Below the pieces are notes generated by a model, which searched no databases, was not told where the DNA came from, and was given only the letters and a program-made list of their open reading frames with translations. Positions 6,336 through 13,129 of a stretch of DNA of 13,129 nt are shown here, piece after piece (within the stretch, counting starts at the first letter, position 1; each line of letters begins with the position of its first letter). The position numbers were made by a program, and so were the translations under genes. This stretch comes from CAYRFE01 sp964539615 (GTDB lineage Bacteria; Macinerneyibacteriota; Macinerneyibacteria; Macinerneyibacteriales; CAYRFE01). The stretch covers positions 1-13,129 of the forward strand of contig CAZIJP010000075.1 of NCBI GenBank assembly GCA_964539615.1. The letters run 5' to 3'.

Positions 6336-6387
6336 GGGGTGGGTACAAAACAGGATACCCCGTAGCTTGCTGCAGGGGAGTTTATTG
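6336..6387 (+). repeat. Dispersed repeat, copy B with AGCTTGCTGC hairpin
   Basis: The first 30 bases match repeat copy A (97-126). The rest reads CCCCGTAGCTTGCTGCAGGGG followed by AGTTTATTG and forms an imperfect hairpin around TAGCTTGCTG. Elements of the form ACCCCG.AGCTTGCT.CGGGG recur between genes in many environmental genomes as I remember them; this is not verified. The frame 6118-6393 that runs through it is not a real gene. Confidence 0.6.
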
Positions 6388-6508
6388 TATTAAGCCCATA
6401 CGACCCCAGCACCGCTTTTAAAAAAATAGTCTAAATTAATCATTAAGAGTATGTTTGAAAACAATTGAGAAGAAAAGAGCAATTCATGTTAAGCAAATCA
6501 CTAAGAAT

Positions 6509-6541
6509 AAAAAAAACCTCTCCCTGAATTCGGGAGAGGTT
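6509..6541 (-). terminator. Rho-independent terminator of asnS
   Basis: AACCTCTCCC (6515-6524) pairs with GGGAGAGGTT (6532-6541), a perfect 10-bp stem with a seven-base loop, 22 bases past the asnS stop. On the minus strand it runs into eight consecutive T (6516-6509), a strong intrinsic terminator. Confidence 0.9.
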
Positions 6542-6562
6542 CAATGCAAACAAAAAAATATC

Positions 6563-7954
6563 TTAAAAATCGGCGTTTCTCGGTGTGCGCGGGAAGGGTA
6601 TTACGTCGCGGATGTTCTGCATGCCGGTGATATACATCACGGCGCGTTCAAATCCAAGTCCGTACCCTGCGTGCGGGACACCGCCGAATCTGCGCAGGTC
6701 AAGATACCATTCATAATCTTCTTTATGCAATCCCATCTCTTCGATGCGTTTGAGCAACACATCATGACGCTCTTCACGCTGGCTTCCGCCGATGAGCTCT
6801 CCGGGGCCAGCCACCAGCAGGTCGCACGCGGCAACGGTCTTACCGTCGTCATTCACGCGCATGTAGAAAGCCTTGATATCCTTCGGATAGTTCATGATGA
6901 AGATCGGTTTTTTATATACTTCTTCGCACAGGTATTTTTCATGTTCGGTCTGCAGGTCACATCCCCATTCGATCGGGAATTCAAAAGTTATCCCTGACTT
7001 TTTCAACAATTCGATCGCTTCGCCATAATCCACGCGGCCGAAATCGGATGCAAGCACATGGTTCAGGCGTTCCAAAAGGGTCGTGTCGATGAACGCATTG
7101 AAGAATTCCATTTCTTCCGGTGCATGTTTGAGCACATATCTGATCATAAATTTTACCATGTCTTCAGCCAGCTGCATGTCGTCTTTCAGGTCGGCAAACG
7201 CTATCTCCGGTTCGATCATCCAGAATTCCGATGCGTGTTTGGGCGTGTTGGAATTTTCTGCGCGGAAGGTCGGCCCGAACGTATAGACGTTGCGGAATGC
7301 CATGCAGTAGTTCTCAACCGCAAGCTGCCCGGATACGGTGAGGTTTGTCTCCTTACCGAAGAAATCCCTCGAGTAATCGATCTTGCCGTCGTCGGTGCGG
7401 GGCAGTTTATCCAGATCAAGTGTGGTCACCTGGAACATCTCGCCGGCGCCTTCGCAATCACTTCCCGTTATGAGCGGGGTATGCACATACACGAATCCCT
7501 GTTCCTGAAAGAACGTATGGATAGCATGTGCCAACAAGCTGCGTACGCGGAAGACAGCCATGAACGTGTTCGTGCGCGGACGGAGGTTGGCGATCGTACG
7601 AAGATATTCAAACGAATGGCGTTTTTTCTGCAACGGGAAGTCGGGGTCGCAGAGGCCGACCAACGTTACCGATGACGCCTTCACTTCAAACGCCTGTTTC
7701 TGACCTTCGCTTTTTATGAGCGTGCCGTTCACTGCTATGGATGACCCGAGCGTATACTTGCATATATCGTCAAAATTGGACAATGTATTATCAAATACGA
7801 CCTGGACGTTTTTAAAAAAGGTGCCGTCGTTCAATTCAATGAAGCCGAATGTCTTGGAATCGCGGATCGTGCGGATCCAGCCTGACAGGATCACATCGGT
7901 GCCGATGAGCGGTTCCCACTCACGGAACAATGTTTTTACCGATACTTGTTTCAT
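6563..7954 (-). CDS. asnS: Asparagine-tRNA ligase (class IIb)
   Basis: The enzyme charges tRNA-Asn with asparagine in the cytoplasm using ATP. The N-terminal OB-fold anticodon-binding domain (about residues 15-105: VILSGWIRTIRDSKTFGFIELNDG) precedes the class II core. Visible are RHSFEYLR.IANLRPRTN, the substrate loop GSDCEGAGEMF, motif 2 FRAENSNTPKHASEFWMIEPE, and motif 3 GYGLGFERAVMYITGMQNIRDV followed by PFPRTPRN. The N of MQNIRDV and the ENSNTP loop are typical of AsnRS rather than AspRS. Length is the same as the E. coli enzyme within a few residues. Three starts are in frame: GTG at 7963, ATG at 7960 and ATG at 7954. AAGGAG at 7964-7969 is eight bases from the last and too close to the others, so I chose MKQVSV at 7954 (463 residues). 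It is a single-gene unit with its own promoter and terminator. Confidence 0.97.
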   Translation of the reverse strand: MKQVSVKTLFREWEPLIGTDVILSGWIRTIRDSKTFGFIELNDGTFFKNVQVVFDNTLSNFDDICKYTLGSSIAVNGTLIKSEGQKQAFEVKASSVTLVGLCDPDFPLQKKRHSFEYLRTIANLRPRTNTFMAVFRVRSLLAHAIHTFFQEQGFVYVHTPLITGSDCEGAGEMFQVTTLDLDKLPRTDDGKIDYSRDFFGKETNLTVSGQLAVENYCMAFRNVYTFGPTFRAENSNTPKHASEFWMIEPEIAFADLKDDMQLAEDMVKFMIRYVLKHAPEEMEFFNAFIDTTLLERLNHVLASDFGRVDYGEAIELLKKSGITFEFPIEWGCDLQTEHEKYLCEEVYKKPIFIMNYPKDIKAFYMRVNDDGKTVAACDLLVAGPGELIGGSQREERHDVLLKRIEEMGLHKEDYEWYLDLRRFGGVPHAGYGLGFERAVMYITGMQNIRDVIPFPRTPRNADF

Positions 7955-7983
7955 ATGCATCACTCCTTCTCTGTGGTCGCTTG

Positions 7984-8012
7984 ATTGTAATAATACAGAT
8001 GCGTTTCGTCAA
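7984..8012 (-). promoter_or_regulatory. Putative sigma70 promoter of asnS
   Basis: Read on the minus strand, TTGACG (8007-8012) and TACAAT (7984-7989) lie 17 bases apart, each five of six to consensus. The predicted start falls a few bases further on, leaving a short leader that contains the AAGGAG ribosome binding site. No T-box-like stem or leader structure is visible, so regulation by uncharged tRNA is not supported. Confidence 0.7.
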
Positions 8013-8232
8013 GAAAATATCAGTCTTATTACCTATTAAACATCATAATTATATGATTTAAATTGCCTGCCTGACATAAAGAACCTATGCCGATTGACAT
8101 GTGAAACATTATTCGGGAGGTTTGGGTAAAAAAAATGACATTAGTGCCCGATTCACCGGCTATACAGACCTTCGCTTGCCCATCAAATCACACGTATTGA
8201 ATACCCATAAAAAATTTTACACTATTATGATC
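8013..8232. other. Intergenic stretch with no recognised element
   Basis: Between the asnS promoter and the inverted repeat upstream of the GlmL-like gene I see no gene or clear signal. A GGGAGG at 8115-8120 lies 14 bases before an ATG at 8135 that opens only 21 codons; this spacing is too long to support translation. Confidence 0.5.
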
Positions 8233-8273
8233 AAAATGAGAAAAAGTTAAATATATGTGACTTTTATCATTTT
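8233..8273. promoter_or_regulatory. Imperfect inverted repeat just upstream of the -35 box
   Basis: AAAATGAGAAAAAGT (8233-8247) is complementary, with one mismatch and one extra base, to ACTTTTATCATTTT (8260-8273) across 12 bases. The repeat ends five bases before the TTGACA of the next promoter. It is placed like an operator or activator site. It lacks a T-run after the stem, so a terminator is less likely. Confidence 0.45.
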
Positions 8274-8278
8274 CCCCC

Positions 8279-8307
8279 TTGACAGCCTGACATCGGGGCA
8301 CTATACT
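8279..8307 (+). promoter_or_regulatory. Near-consensus sigma70 promoter of the GlmL-like fusion gene
   Basis: A perfect TTGACA (8279-8284) is followed after 17 bases by TATACT (8302-8307, five of six). Transcription would start near 8314. So strong a core promoter before a gene whose product carries a DNA-binding domain suggests repression is the control mode. Confidence 0.8.
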
Positions 8308-8317
8308 GAATTGTAAC

Positions 8318-8349
8318 ATATATGCGACATATCGTTGGGTATGTGTCGC
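8318..8349. promoter_or_regulatory. Candidate operator: inverted and direct repeats in the leader
   Basis: GCGACATA (8324-8331) is the inverse of TATGTGTCGC (8340-8349) apart from a two-base insertion. In addition ATATATGCGAC (8318-8328) is a near-exact direct repeat of ATATATGTGAC (8251-8261), ten of eleven bases. The sites bracket the promoter, one upstream of the -35 box and one at about +5 to +35. They are natural candidates for binding by the XRE-type domain of the gene product. Confidence 0.45.
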
Positions 8350-8366
8350 TTTTGAGGAGGGTGAGT

Positions 8367-11300
8367 ATGCTCTACGGGGAAAAAGTAAAACAAGCGCGGC
8401 AGGAAAAACAGCTTACACAAGCTGAATTGGCGGCAATGGCAAATACAACGCGTCAGACCGTTAATCTTATTGAGGCCGGAAGGTTCAATCCGTCGCTCAA
8501 ATTATGTCTTGATATTGCTGTTGCTTTAGGAAAGACCCTTGACGAATTGTTCTGGCTGAGCGGTTCGGGGCTTTTAGAGAATATCAATCAAATATTGATC
8601 GCCGATATGGGAAGCACCATGACCAAGGTCGTGCTTCTTGAAAAAGATAACGGGGTCTTCAAACTTGCAGGTGAAGCGGAATCTCCGACCACGGTTGAAA
8701 AACCATTTGAGGACGTTAAGGTCGGATTGGTGCGCGCTTTTCAACAGCTCGAAAAAAATACCGGAAAATCGCTTGTCACCGACAGCGGTAAACCGAAGAT
8801 ACCATTTTTGGCAACAAGCTCGGCCGGCGGCGGCCTTCAGATAATGGCGTTCGGACTTTCCTCGACAGATACGGGGAAAGCAGCCCAGATGACGGTCTTG
8901 GGCGCCGGAGGAGTTATTTTGCAGACATTCACCATTGATGACGGTTTGACCGTTATTCATAAGATGCGGCAGATCCGTCAGCTTCATCCGGATATGATCC
9001 TTATGGCAGGCGGTATCGACGGAGGAAACATCGCTAGTGTTGTTCGCCTTGCCGAGACGCTCAGTCTTTCACATCCGATATCAAAATTCGACCATACAAA
9101 AAAGATCCCCGTCGTTTTCTGCGGCAATAAAGATGCCTATCCTTATGTGGAATCGATATTGAGCAGTCAATTCGATGTTATACAAACAGAGAATGTGCGC
9201 CCGACATTGACCGAGATCAATACGGAACCGGCAAAGACGGCCGTACATGATATATTCATGGAACATGTCATGGAGCAGGCGCCGGGTTACCGTGATGTAA
9301 AGAAATGGGTGAAGACCGATATTATCCCTACGCCGGCAGGTGTTGAGAAGATGCTTATGCTGTACGGCGAGCATACCGGAAAAAATATCGTTATGATCGA
9401 TATGGGCGGCGCAACGACCGATATATTTTCAAATATTTATGGTGACTACAGCCGTACCGTTGCAGCCAATACCGGTATGAGCTATTCGATCTCGCAGGTT
9501 GTGGCGGATGCGGGCATCGATGCCGTGGCTGCCCGTGTACCGAACATCATCACCAAAGATAATATTTTGGATTATGCCGGCAATAAGATGCTGAATCCGA
9601 ATTATTTACCGCAATATATAGGCGAAACTGTAATAGAACAGGCAATTGCTGCCGAAGGTATCGCACTGGCATGGGATCAGCACCAGAATATGTGTTTTAA
9701 ACATCATCAGGTAGGGTTCTTGGAAAAACGCCGTCTTCAGGATGATTATGACCCGTTTGAAGAAGTATTTTATGTCAAAGACGAGCAGAAGTTATTTCAA
9801 CTCAGCGATATCGACACGATCATCGGCGCAGGCGGTGTGATCCGTCATGCTCAGCCGCAGGAAGCGTTGCTTATGCTTGCCGACGGTATCAAGCCTGCAG
9901 GCGTGATCCGTTGCTTACGTGATAAACATTTCAAATCCCCGCAACTCGGCGCATTGTCCGCTCTCGACGGGGAAACGGCTTTACAGGTGTTTGAGACTGA
10001 ATGCCTGGAAGACCTCGGCTGGATAGTCGCTCCGCTCGGAAAGATCAAGGCGGATAAACCGGTGCTTACGGTCACTGCCGGCGACATCACCTATACCGTC
10101 AAAGGCGGAGAGGTGTTATATCTGGCCAAAGGCGGTTCGGTAAGCGTGCAGGCCACCGGGTCGGTAATGATCCGTAAAAACATCAATAATCTCTCATTTG
10201 AAGCCGCTACACCGGTCCTTATTGACTGCCGCGGTCGCGGAGAGTCGTTCAACGGCAAACCGCTCAGCATGTATGCTCTGCCGATCAATGCGCGGACATT
10301 GCAGGAATTCCAATGCGGGATAGAACCGCCGGATATCCAAGTATCGCACGGCGCCTACACGTTCACAAGGGAATTGCCGTATTTAGGCACGATCTTTGCA
10401 CGGCCGGGAGAACGCGTGACCCCGTCGACCATAATCGGCGAGAACCGTTGCACTCCTCCGCGGGTATATATCATCGATATCAGGCGCCTTGTCGGGTATG
10501 ACAAAAAATTGTCCGACAGCGAGATAAAAGAAAATCTTGCCGTAAGGGTAGGCGATACGGTCAATTCAGGTCAGAAGATATTCCATACAAAAGGCGCATT
10601 GTTCGGTGAAAATTGGTATGAATCTCCGGTAAGGGGCGAGGTCGTACGTATCGATAAGGCATTGATCATGCTGCGTGAGATACAGGATTACTCCGATAAA
10701 CCGGTTGTAATAAAAATATCCGAAAAAACATCATTATCAGGGAATAAAATTCAACCCGACCACATCAAATCCTATCTGATGTTCAAAGAGGGGGATTTTA
10801 TAGAACGCGGTATGCAGCTTATCAAACCGGCTACCGATCTGTTGTCTATACCGTCACCGACAACCGGCACGCTGAAAAAGATCGATACGGCCGAAGGTAC
10901 GATCACGATCCAATACGATAATAAACCGGTATCATTGATATCGTTCGTAAAGGGCGACGTGACAGCGGTCGAACCGTTCATGAGTGTGGAGATCACCGGC
11001 CACGGGGCCGTTGCATACGGTATGATCGGTTTCGGCAATGAAAATACCGGCGAGGTCATTGAGATGGATAACAATGAAGATATAGGCGCTCGTCACCGCG
11101 GCATGGTGGTGTTCTGCGCTAAACCGATCACGAAGGAAAACCTTGAAGCAGCGAAGAAAAATGACGTAAAAGGTATAATAGCCCCATCGATGCATGTATC
11201 CGAATGGGCGGCATTCTACGGTAATTTGATCGGTGTCGGTATTACCGGTGATGAGGAAATCCCGTTCACGGTGATACTTACCGAAGGTTTCGGCGAACTC

Positions 11301-11420
11301 CCGATGACAGCCAAAACTACGGAATTCTTTAAGGACTCTGTCGGGAAAACGGCCAGCTTATCAGGGCGCACGCAGATACGCGCAGGGGTCATTCGCCCGA
11401 TGATCGTAGTGGCCGACTGA
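8367..11420 (+). CDS. XRE HTH - GlmL/MutL-type ASKHA ATPase - barrel-repeat fusion protein
   Basis: The product is 1017 residues from the ATG at 8367, chosen because GAGGAGG lies six bases upstream; a more distal ATG at 8322 has no ribosome binding site and lies almost at the predicted transcription start. Domain 1 (about 1-66) is an XRE-type helix-turn-helix (LTQAELAAMANTTRQTVNLIE, then NPSLKLCLDIAVALG). Domain 2 (about 75-560) is the GlmL/MutL family of ASKHA ATPases with phosphate-1 DMGSTMTK (80-87), phosphate-2 DMGGATTD (345-352) and adenosine motif GAGGVIRHA (487-495). It continues to about 640 with an IDCRGRG block seen in long family members. Domain 3 (about 670-1017) has three barrel-sandwich-like units (RPGERV 679, VGDTVNSGQ 728, EGDFIERGMQL 808) and ends ITGDEEIPF, TEGFGELPM, TQIRAGVIRP. 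GlmL proper accompanies B12-dependent glutamate mutase and is thought to act as its ATPase or chaperone; no mutase genes are near. The function of this fusion is unknown; an ATP-dependent sensor-regulator is an inference. Confidence 0.85.
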   Translation: MLYGEKVKQARQEKQLTQAELAAMANTTRQTVNLIEAGRFNPSLKLCLDIAVALGKTLDELFWLSGSGLLENINQILIADMGSTMTKVVLLEKDNGVFKLAGEAESPTTVEKPFEDVKVGLVRAFQQLEKNTGKSLVTDSGKPKIPFLATSSAGGGLQIMAFGLSSTDTGKAAQMTVLGAGGVILQTFTIDDGLTVIHKMRQIRQLHPDMILMAGGIDGGNIASVVRLAETLSLSHPISKFDHTKKIPVVFCGNKDAYPYVESILSSQFDVIQTENVRPTLTEINTEPAKTAVHDIFMEHVMEQAPGYRDVKKWVKTDIIPTPAGVEKMLMLYGEHTGKNIVMIDMGGATTDIFSNIYGDYSRTVAANTGMSYSISQVVADAGIDAVAARVPNIITKDNILDYAGNKMLNPNYLPQYIGETVIEQAIAAEGIALAWDQHQNMCFKHHQVGFLEKRRLQDDYDPFEEVFYVKDEQKLFQLSDIDTIIGAGGVIRHAQPQEALLMLADGIKPAGVIRCLRDKHFKSPQLGALSALDGETALQVFETECLEDLGWIVAPLGKIKADKPVLTVTAGDITYTVKGGEVLYLAKGGSVSVQATGSVMIRKNINNLSFEAATPVLIDCRGRGESFNGKPLSMYALPINARTLQEFQCGIEPPDIQVSHGAYTFTRELPYLGTIFARPGERVTPSTIIGENRCTPPRVYIIDIRRLVGYDKKLSDSEIKENLAVRVGDTVNSGQKIFHTKGALFGENWYESPVRGEVVRIDKALIMLREIQDYSDKPVVIKISEKTSLSGNKIQPDHIKSYLMFKEGDFIERGMQLIKPATDLLSIPSPTTGTLKKIDTAEGTITIQYDNKPVSLISFVKGDVTAVEPFMSVEITGHGAVAYGMIGFGNENTGEVIEMDNNEDIGARHRGMVVFCAKPITKENLEAAKKNDVKGIIAPSMHVSEWAAFYGNLIGVGITGDEEIPFTVILTEGFGELPMTAKTTEFFKDSVGKTASLSGRTQIRAGVIRPMIVVAD

Positions 11421-11436
11421 TACGCAACCTCCGCAT

Positions 11437-11456
11437 GCATCCGCGATAACGGATGC
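11437..11456 (+). repeat. Small hairpin before the terminator
   Basis: GCATCCG (11437-11443) pairs with CGGATGC (11450-11456) around a six-base loop, directly before the terminator stem. It may stabilise the 3' end of the transcript. Confidence 0.5.
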
Positions 11457-11458
11457 AG

Positions 11459-11505
11459 CCGGCAATCCTTACCCCCACTAATCTAAGGGTTGCCGGTTTT
11501 CTTTT
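11459..11505 (+). terminator. Rho-independent terminator of the GlmL-like fusion gene
   Basis: CCGGCAATCCTTA (11459-11471) pairs with TAAGGGTTGCCGG (11484-11496) over 13 positions with one G-U, and is followed by TTTTCTTTT. This ends the fusion gene's transcript and separates it from the porin-like gene. Confidence 0.85.
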
Positions 11506-11528
11506 GTGAACACAATTCATTTTTTATA

Positions 11529-11556
11529 TTGACAAAGCGTAATTTATAAGCATAAT
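11529..11556 (+). promoter_or_regulatory. Putative sigma70 promoter of the porin-like gene
   Basis: A perfect TTGACA (11529-11534) and CATAAT (11551-11556) are separated by 16 bases. With the AAGGAGG ribosome binding site at 11577-11583 this suggests strong expression, as expected for an abundant outer-membrane protein. Confidence 0.7.
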
Positions 11557-11590
11557 TTTTCTGGTACTATTTTTTTAAGGAGGTTATTCT

Positions 11591-13030
11591 ATGAAATTTC
11601 TTGCTGCAGCGGTGGTGTTTCTTCTGTGTATGGTGGTAAATGTTTTTGCTCAGGAAACTGATAAAGAAGGTTTGTCTGAGGTTATCAAAAAAGAATTTTT
11701 ATCTGAATTCAAGATCTCAGGTTATGTGAAAGTAGTGTCAAAAATTGAGGAAAGTTTTACGACGCCTCTTGATAATCCCGAATTCGGTCTTTATAACCGC
11801 GCAGGCGCCAACTATCGCAGCTCGCAGAACTTCCGCACACGTGGCTCTGTGAATATGTCCATCGGTAATCCGGGGAAAAGCGAATGGTTCGGCGTAGTGA
11901 CCTTGGAAATAGATGCAAACGATCCTGATACCGATTATTATGAAGGCGAAGGCGACAGAGAGATCGTCGGCGTTGATAACTTCTTTATCATGTATCGTCC
12001 GTTTGAATTGATGGGTGGCCGCCCGTTGGGTATCTCCGTAGGTATCCAGACGATCAAAGCCACGGCAAATGCCGCTTACGGTTATTATTTTGCAGGCGAT
12101 ATTGATGAAGACTTTATATTCTATACCGCAGCAGCTGCTTCCCAGTTGCCGATGGTCAATGTGGATTTCCATATTGATGAAGGTACGGGTATCGGTTTTG
12201 CAATAGTAAAAGGCAACGGCGATATTTCCCGTATCGGTACCGGTATGCGTTCCGAAAGCGCATTGAACAAAACGATCTGGCTTGAGTTCAAACGCTGGAA
12301 TATCGGGCTTAATGCCGGTTATCAGATGATCGGCGGCGAATCCGGCGGAACAAAACTTACCGAGACCGATGACGGCAATACGATCCATGAATATGATCCT
12401 CAGTATGACCATATTCTTTTTAATGCACAGTTGGCGTATACCTATCACGGGTTTACTCCGTTCGTCGGCTATCAGATCGTAAAAGGCGACAACGTGCCTA
12501 CATCTTCAACCGTCGGATTGCCCATACGCGAAGTTTGCGGATCATTCATGACCTACGGTGGAAAATTTGAGTTCAATCTGTTCGGCGTAAAAAATACACT
12601 TGCCGGCGATTATACAATAGCAGATACGGAAAAATTTGACGGTATCAATGGCCTGCCTAAAGGTTTGGTCGGTGCGTTGACCCATAATGCATTGTTTGCC
12701 GATGTGGGCGGCGAAAGCAGCGTTGCCTATGCTATCGCAAAACTCGACGGTGCTATGCATATTGAATATGCCGTGCAGATTAAAGAAAAATTGAAATTGT
12801 CATTGTTCTATTATGATCTGATGGGTAAATCCGACGAGACGATGTCTGACGAATATGTTCACGACAGTATCGTTGCAGAATTAACGCCGATCGTAGGAGC
12901 ACCTACGGCAACAGGAACTGCCAATGCATTGATGGCCGGCGGACTTTCTGCTCAGATGGAAGAACTTCGTAAATTTGCCGAGTGGTCATCAACCACTTCA
13001 TTTGGTATCGCACTTACCTATTCATTCTGA
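11591..13030 (+). CDS. Outer-membrane beta-barrel (porin-like) protein
   Basis: The 479-residue product opens with a signal peptide (MKFLAAAVVFLLCMVVNVFA, cleavage before QE). The mature N-terminus has a short charged helix, then FKISGYVKVVSKIEES as the first strand. The rest alternates polar and hydrophobic residues in strand-length blocks (VNMSIGN, WFGVVTLEID, IGLNAGYQMIGG, FTPFVGYQIVKG, MTYGGKFEFNLFG, LKLSLFYYDL) joined by Gly/Asp-rich loops. It ends in SFGIALTYSF; the last strand with terminal Phe is the BAM-recognised signature of outer-membrane barrels. I cannot assign a substrate or named family; the length fits a 14-18 strand porin. AAGGAGG seven bases before the ATG fixes the start. 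It has its own promoter and terminator. About 30 residues before the last strand (VAELTPIV to MEELRKFAEW) are more helical than a usual periplasmic turn. Confidence 0.85.
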   Translation: MKFLAAAVVFLLCMVVNVFAQETDKEGLSEVIKKEFLSEFKISGYVKVVSKIEESFTTPLDNPEFGLYNRAGANYRSSQNFRTRGSVNMSIGNPGKSEWFGVVTLEIDANDPDTDYYEGEGDREIVGVDNFFIMYRPFELMGGRPLGISVGIQTIKATANAAYGYYFAGDIDEDFIFYTAAAASQLPMVNVDFHIDEGTGIGFAIVKGNGDISRIGTGMRSESALNKTIWLEFKRWNIGLNAGYQMIGGESGGTKLTETDDGNTIHEYDPQYDHILFNAQLAYTYHGFTPFVGYQIVKGDNVPTSSTVGLPIREVCGSFMTYGGKFEFNLFGVKNTLAGDYTIADTEKFDGINGLPKGLVGALTHNALFADVGGESSVAYAIAKLDGAMHIEYAVQIKEKLKLSLFYYDLMGKSDETMSDEYVHDSIVAELTPIVGAPTATGTANALMAGGLSAQMEELRKFAEWSSTTSFGIALTYSF

Positions 13031-13056
13031 CAGTAACCACAACGTATCGTTATTTT

Positions 13057-13081
13057 GGCCGGCTTATGCCGGCCTTTTTTT
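13057..13081 (+). terminator. Rho-independent terminator of the porin-like gene
   Basis: GGCCGGC (13057-13063) pairs perfectly with GCCGGCC (13068-13074) around a TTAT loop and is followed by seven T (13075-13081). Confidence 0.92.
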
Positions 13082-13100
13082 ATGAACGGGTTAATTTTAT

Positions 13101-13129
13101 TTTAATCTAAATGGGTCAAATTCCCCGAA
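13101..13129 (+). repeat. Dispersed repeat, second copy, cut by the window end
   Basis: The last 29 bases match 5844-5872 at about 24 positions (TTTAATCTA, TGGGT, AATTCCC, GAA). The element begins right after the terminator of the porin-like gene and presumably continues beyond the window, perhaps into the closing arm of a CCCCGAA hairpin. Confidence 0.65.

Larger units (their letters stand above)
5755..6508. other. Gene-free, palindrome-rich intergenic region
   Basis: About 750 bases between the 4381 gene and the asnS terminator hold no believable gene. Starting from the left they contain: a reverse-strand segment TTGCGCCCACCC at 5788-5799 resembling the start of repeat copies A and B, an inverted repeat GATTAAA/TTTAATC (5829-5835, 5844-5850), the repeat shared with the window end (5844-5872), and direct repeat 1. 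Then come the 6016-6056 hairpin, the branched inverted repeat 6056-6191, direct repeat 2 and repeat copy B. Bases 6388-6508 show nothing recognisable. Reading frames here overlie the palindromes and look spurious. Confidence 0.7.

Noticed and set aside
6118..6393. 91-codon plus-strand frame
   Set aside because: It runs through the branched inverted repeat, direct repeat 2 and repeat copy B, has no ribosome binding site and no protein-like character.
5755..6508. CRISPR array or riboswitch in the repeat-rich intergenic region
   Set aside because: Repeats are few, divergent and irregularly spaced, with no unique spacers; no known riboswitch core is visible and no gene lies downstream on the plus strand.
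6455..6997. 180-codon plus-strand frame
   Set aside because: It crosses the asnS terminator and then runs antisense to asnS; a shadow frame.
7058..7675. 205-codon plus-strand frame
   Set aside because: Entirely antisense to well-conserved asnS core motifs.
8135..8200. 21-codon ORF after GGGAGG at 8115-8120
   Set aside because: Spacing of 14 bases is too long and the peptide resembles nothing; probably chance.
8322..8366. Longer start (ATG 8322) for the fusion gene
   Set aside because: No Shine-Dalgarno, located about eight bases after the predicted transcription start, and it adds 15 residues before a typical XRE-domain start; ATG 8367 has GAGGAGG at ideal spacing.
8367..11420. Annotation as DNA mismatch repair MutL
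   Set aside because: The family shares only the name; the motifs are ASKHA-type (DMGSTMTK, DMGGATTD), not GHKL ATPase motifs of repair MutL.

Overview
The window reads as moderate-GC chromosomal DNA from a diderm (Gram-negative type) bacterium. Evidence: a predicted outer-membrane beta-barrel protein with a signal peptide and C-terminal Phe, a second exported protein with a FlgT/LPP20-like N-terminus, canonical sigma70-type promoters and strong AGGAGG ribosome binding sites. A run of ten N at 1204-1213 shows it comes from a draft assembly, probably a metagenome. My best guess is Spirochaetota or a related uncultured lineage, but this is an impression from protein style and dispersed repeats, not a proof.

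Layout. 1-1437 (+): terminator of an upstream gene, a repeat fragment, an unrecognised 214-residue protein, a 33-codon mini-ORF, and an ASCH-domain protein whose reading frame is broken only by the assembly gap. 1612-2964 (-): a membrane-anchored Sel1-repeat protein with its own promoter. 3212-5754 (+): a two-gene operon of an exported FlgT/LPP20-like protein and a membrane protein with a soluble domain ending in an NP-x-GK...DPLTGK signature. 5755-6508: about 750 bases without genes, packed with palindromes, two divergent direct repeats and a large branched inverted-repeat structure. 6563-7954 (-): asnS, asparaginyl-tRNA synthetase, with clear promoter and terminator. 8367-11420 (+): a 1017-residue three-part protein, with an XRE-type HTH, a GlmL/MutL-type ASKHA ATPase domain, and a C-terminal region of barrel-sandwich-like repeats ending in a TEGFG...RAGVIRP block. 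It is preceded by a near-consensus promoter embedded between inverted repeats. 11591-13030 (+): an outer-membrane beta-barrel (porin-like) protein with its own promoter and terminator. The last 29 bases are a second copy of a repeat found at 5844-5872.

Most genes appear to be separate transcription units; only 3212-5754, and perhaps 169-1437, look like operons. The two most notable items are the HTH-GlmL-barrel fusion, an orphan with no glutamate mutase genes nearby and a probably autoregulated promoter, and the composite structured intergenic region 5926-6387.
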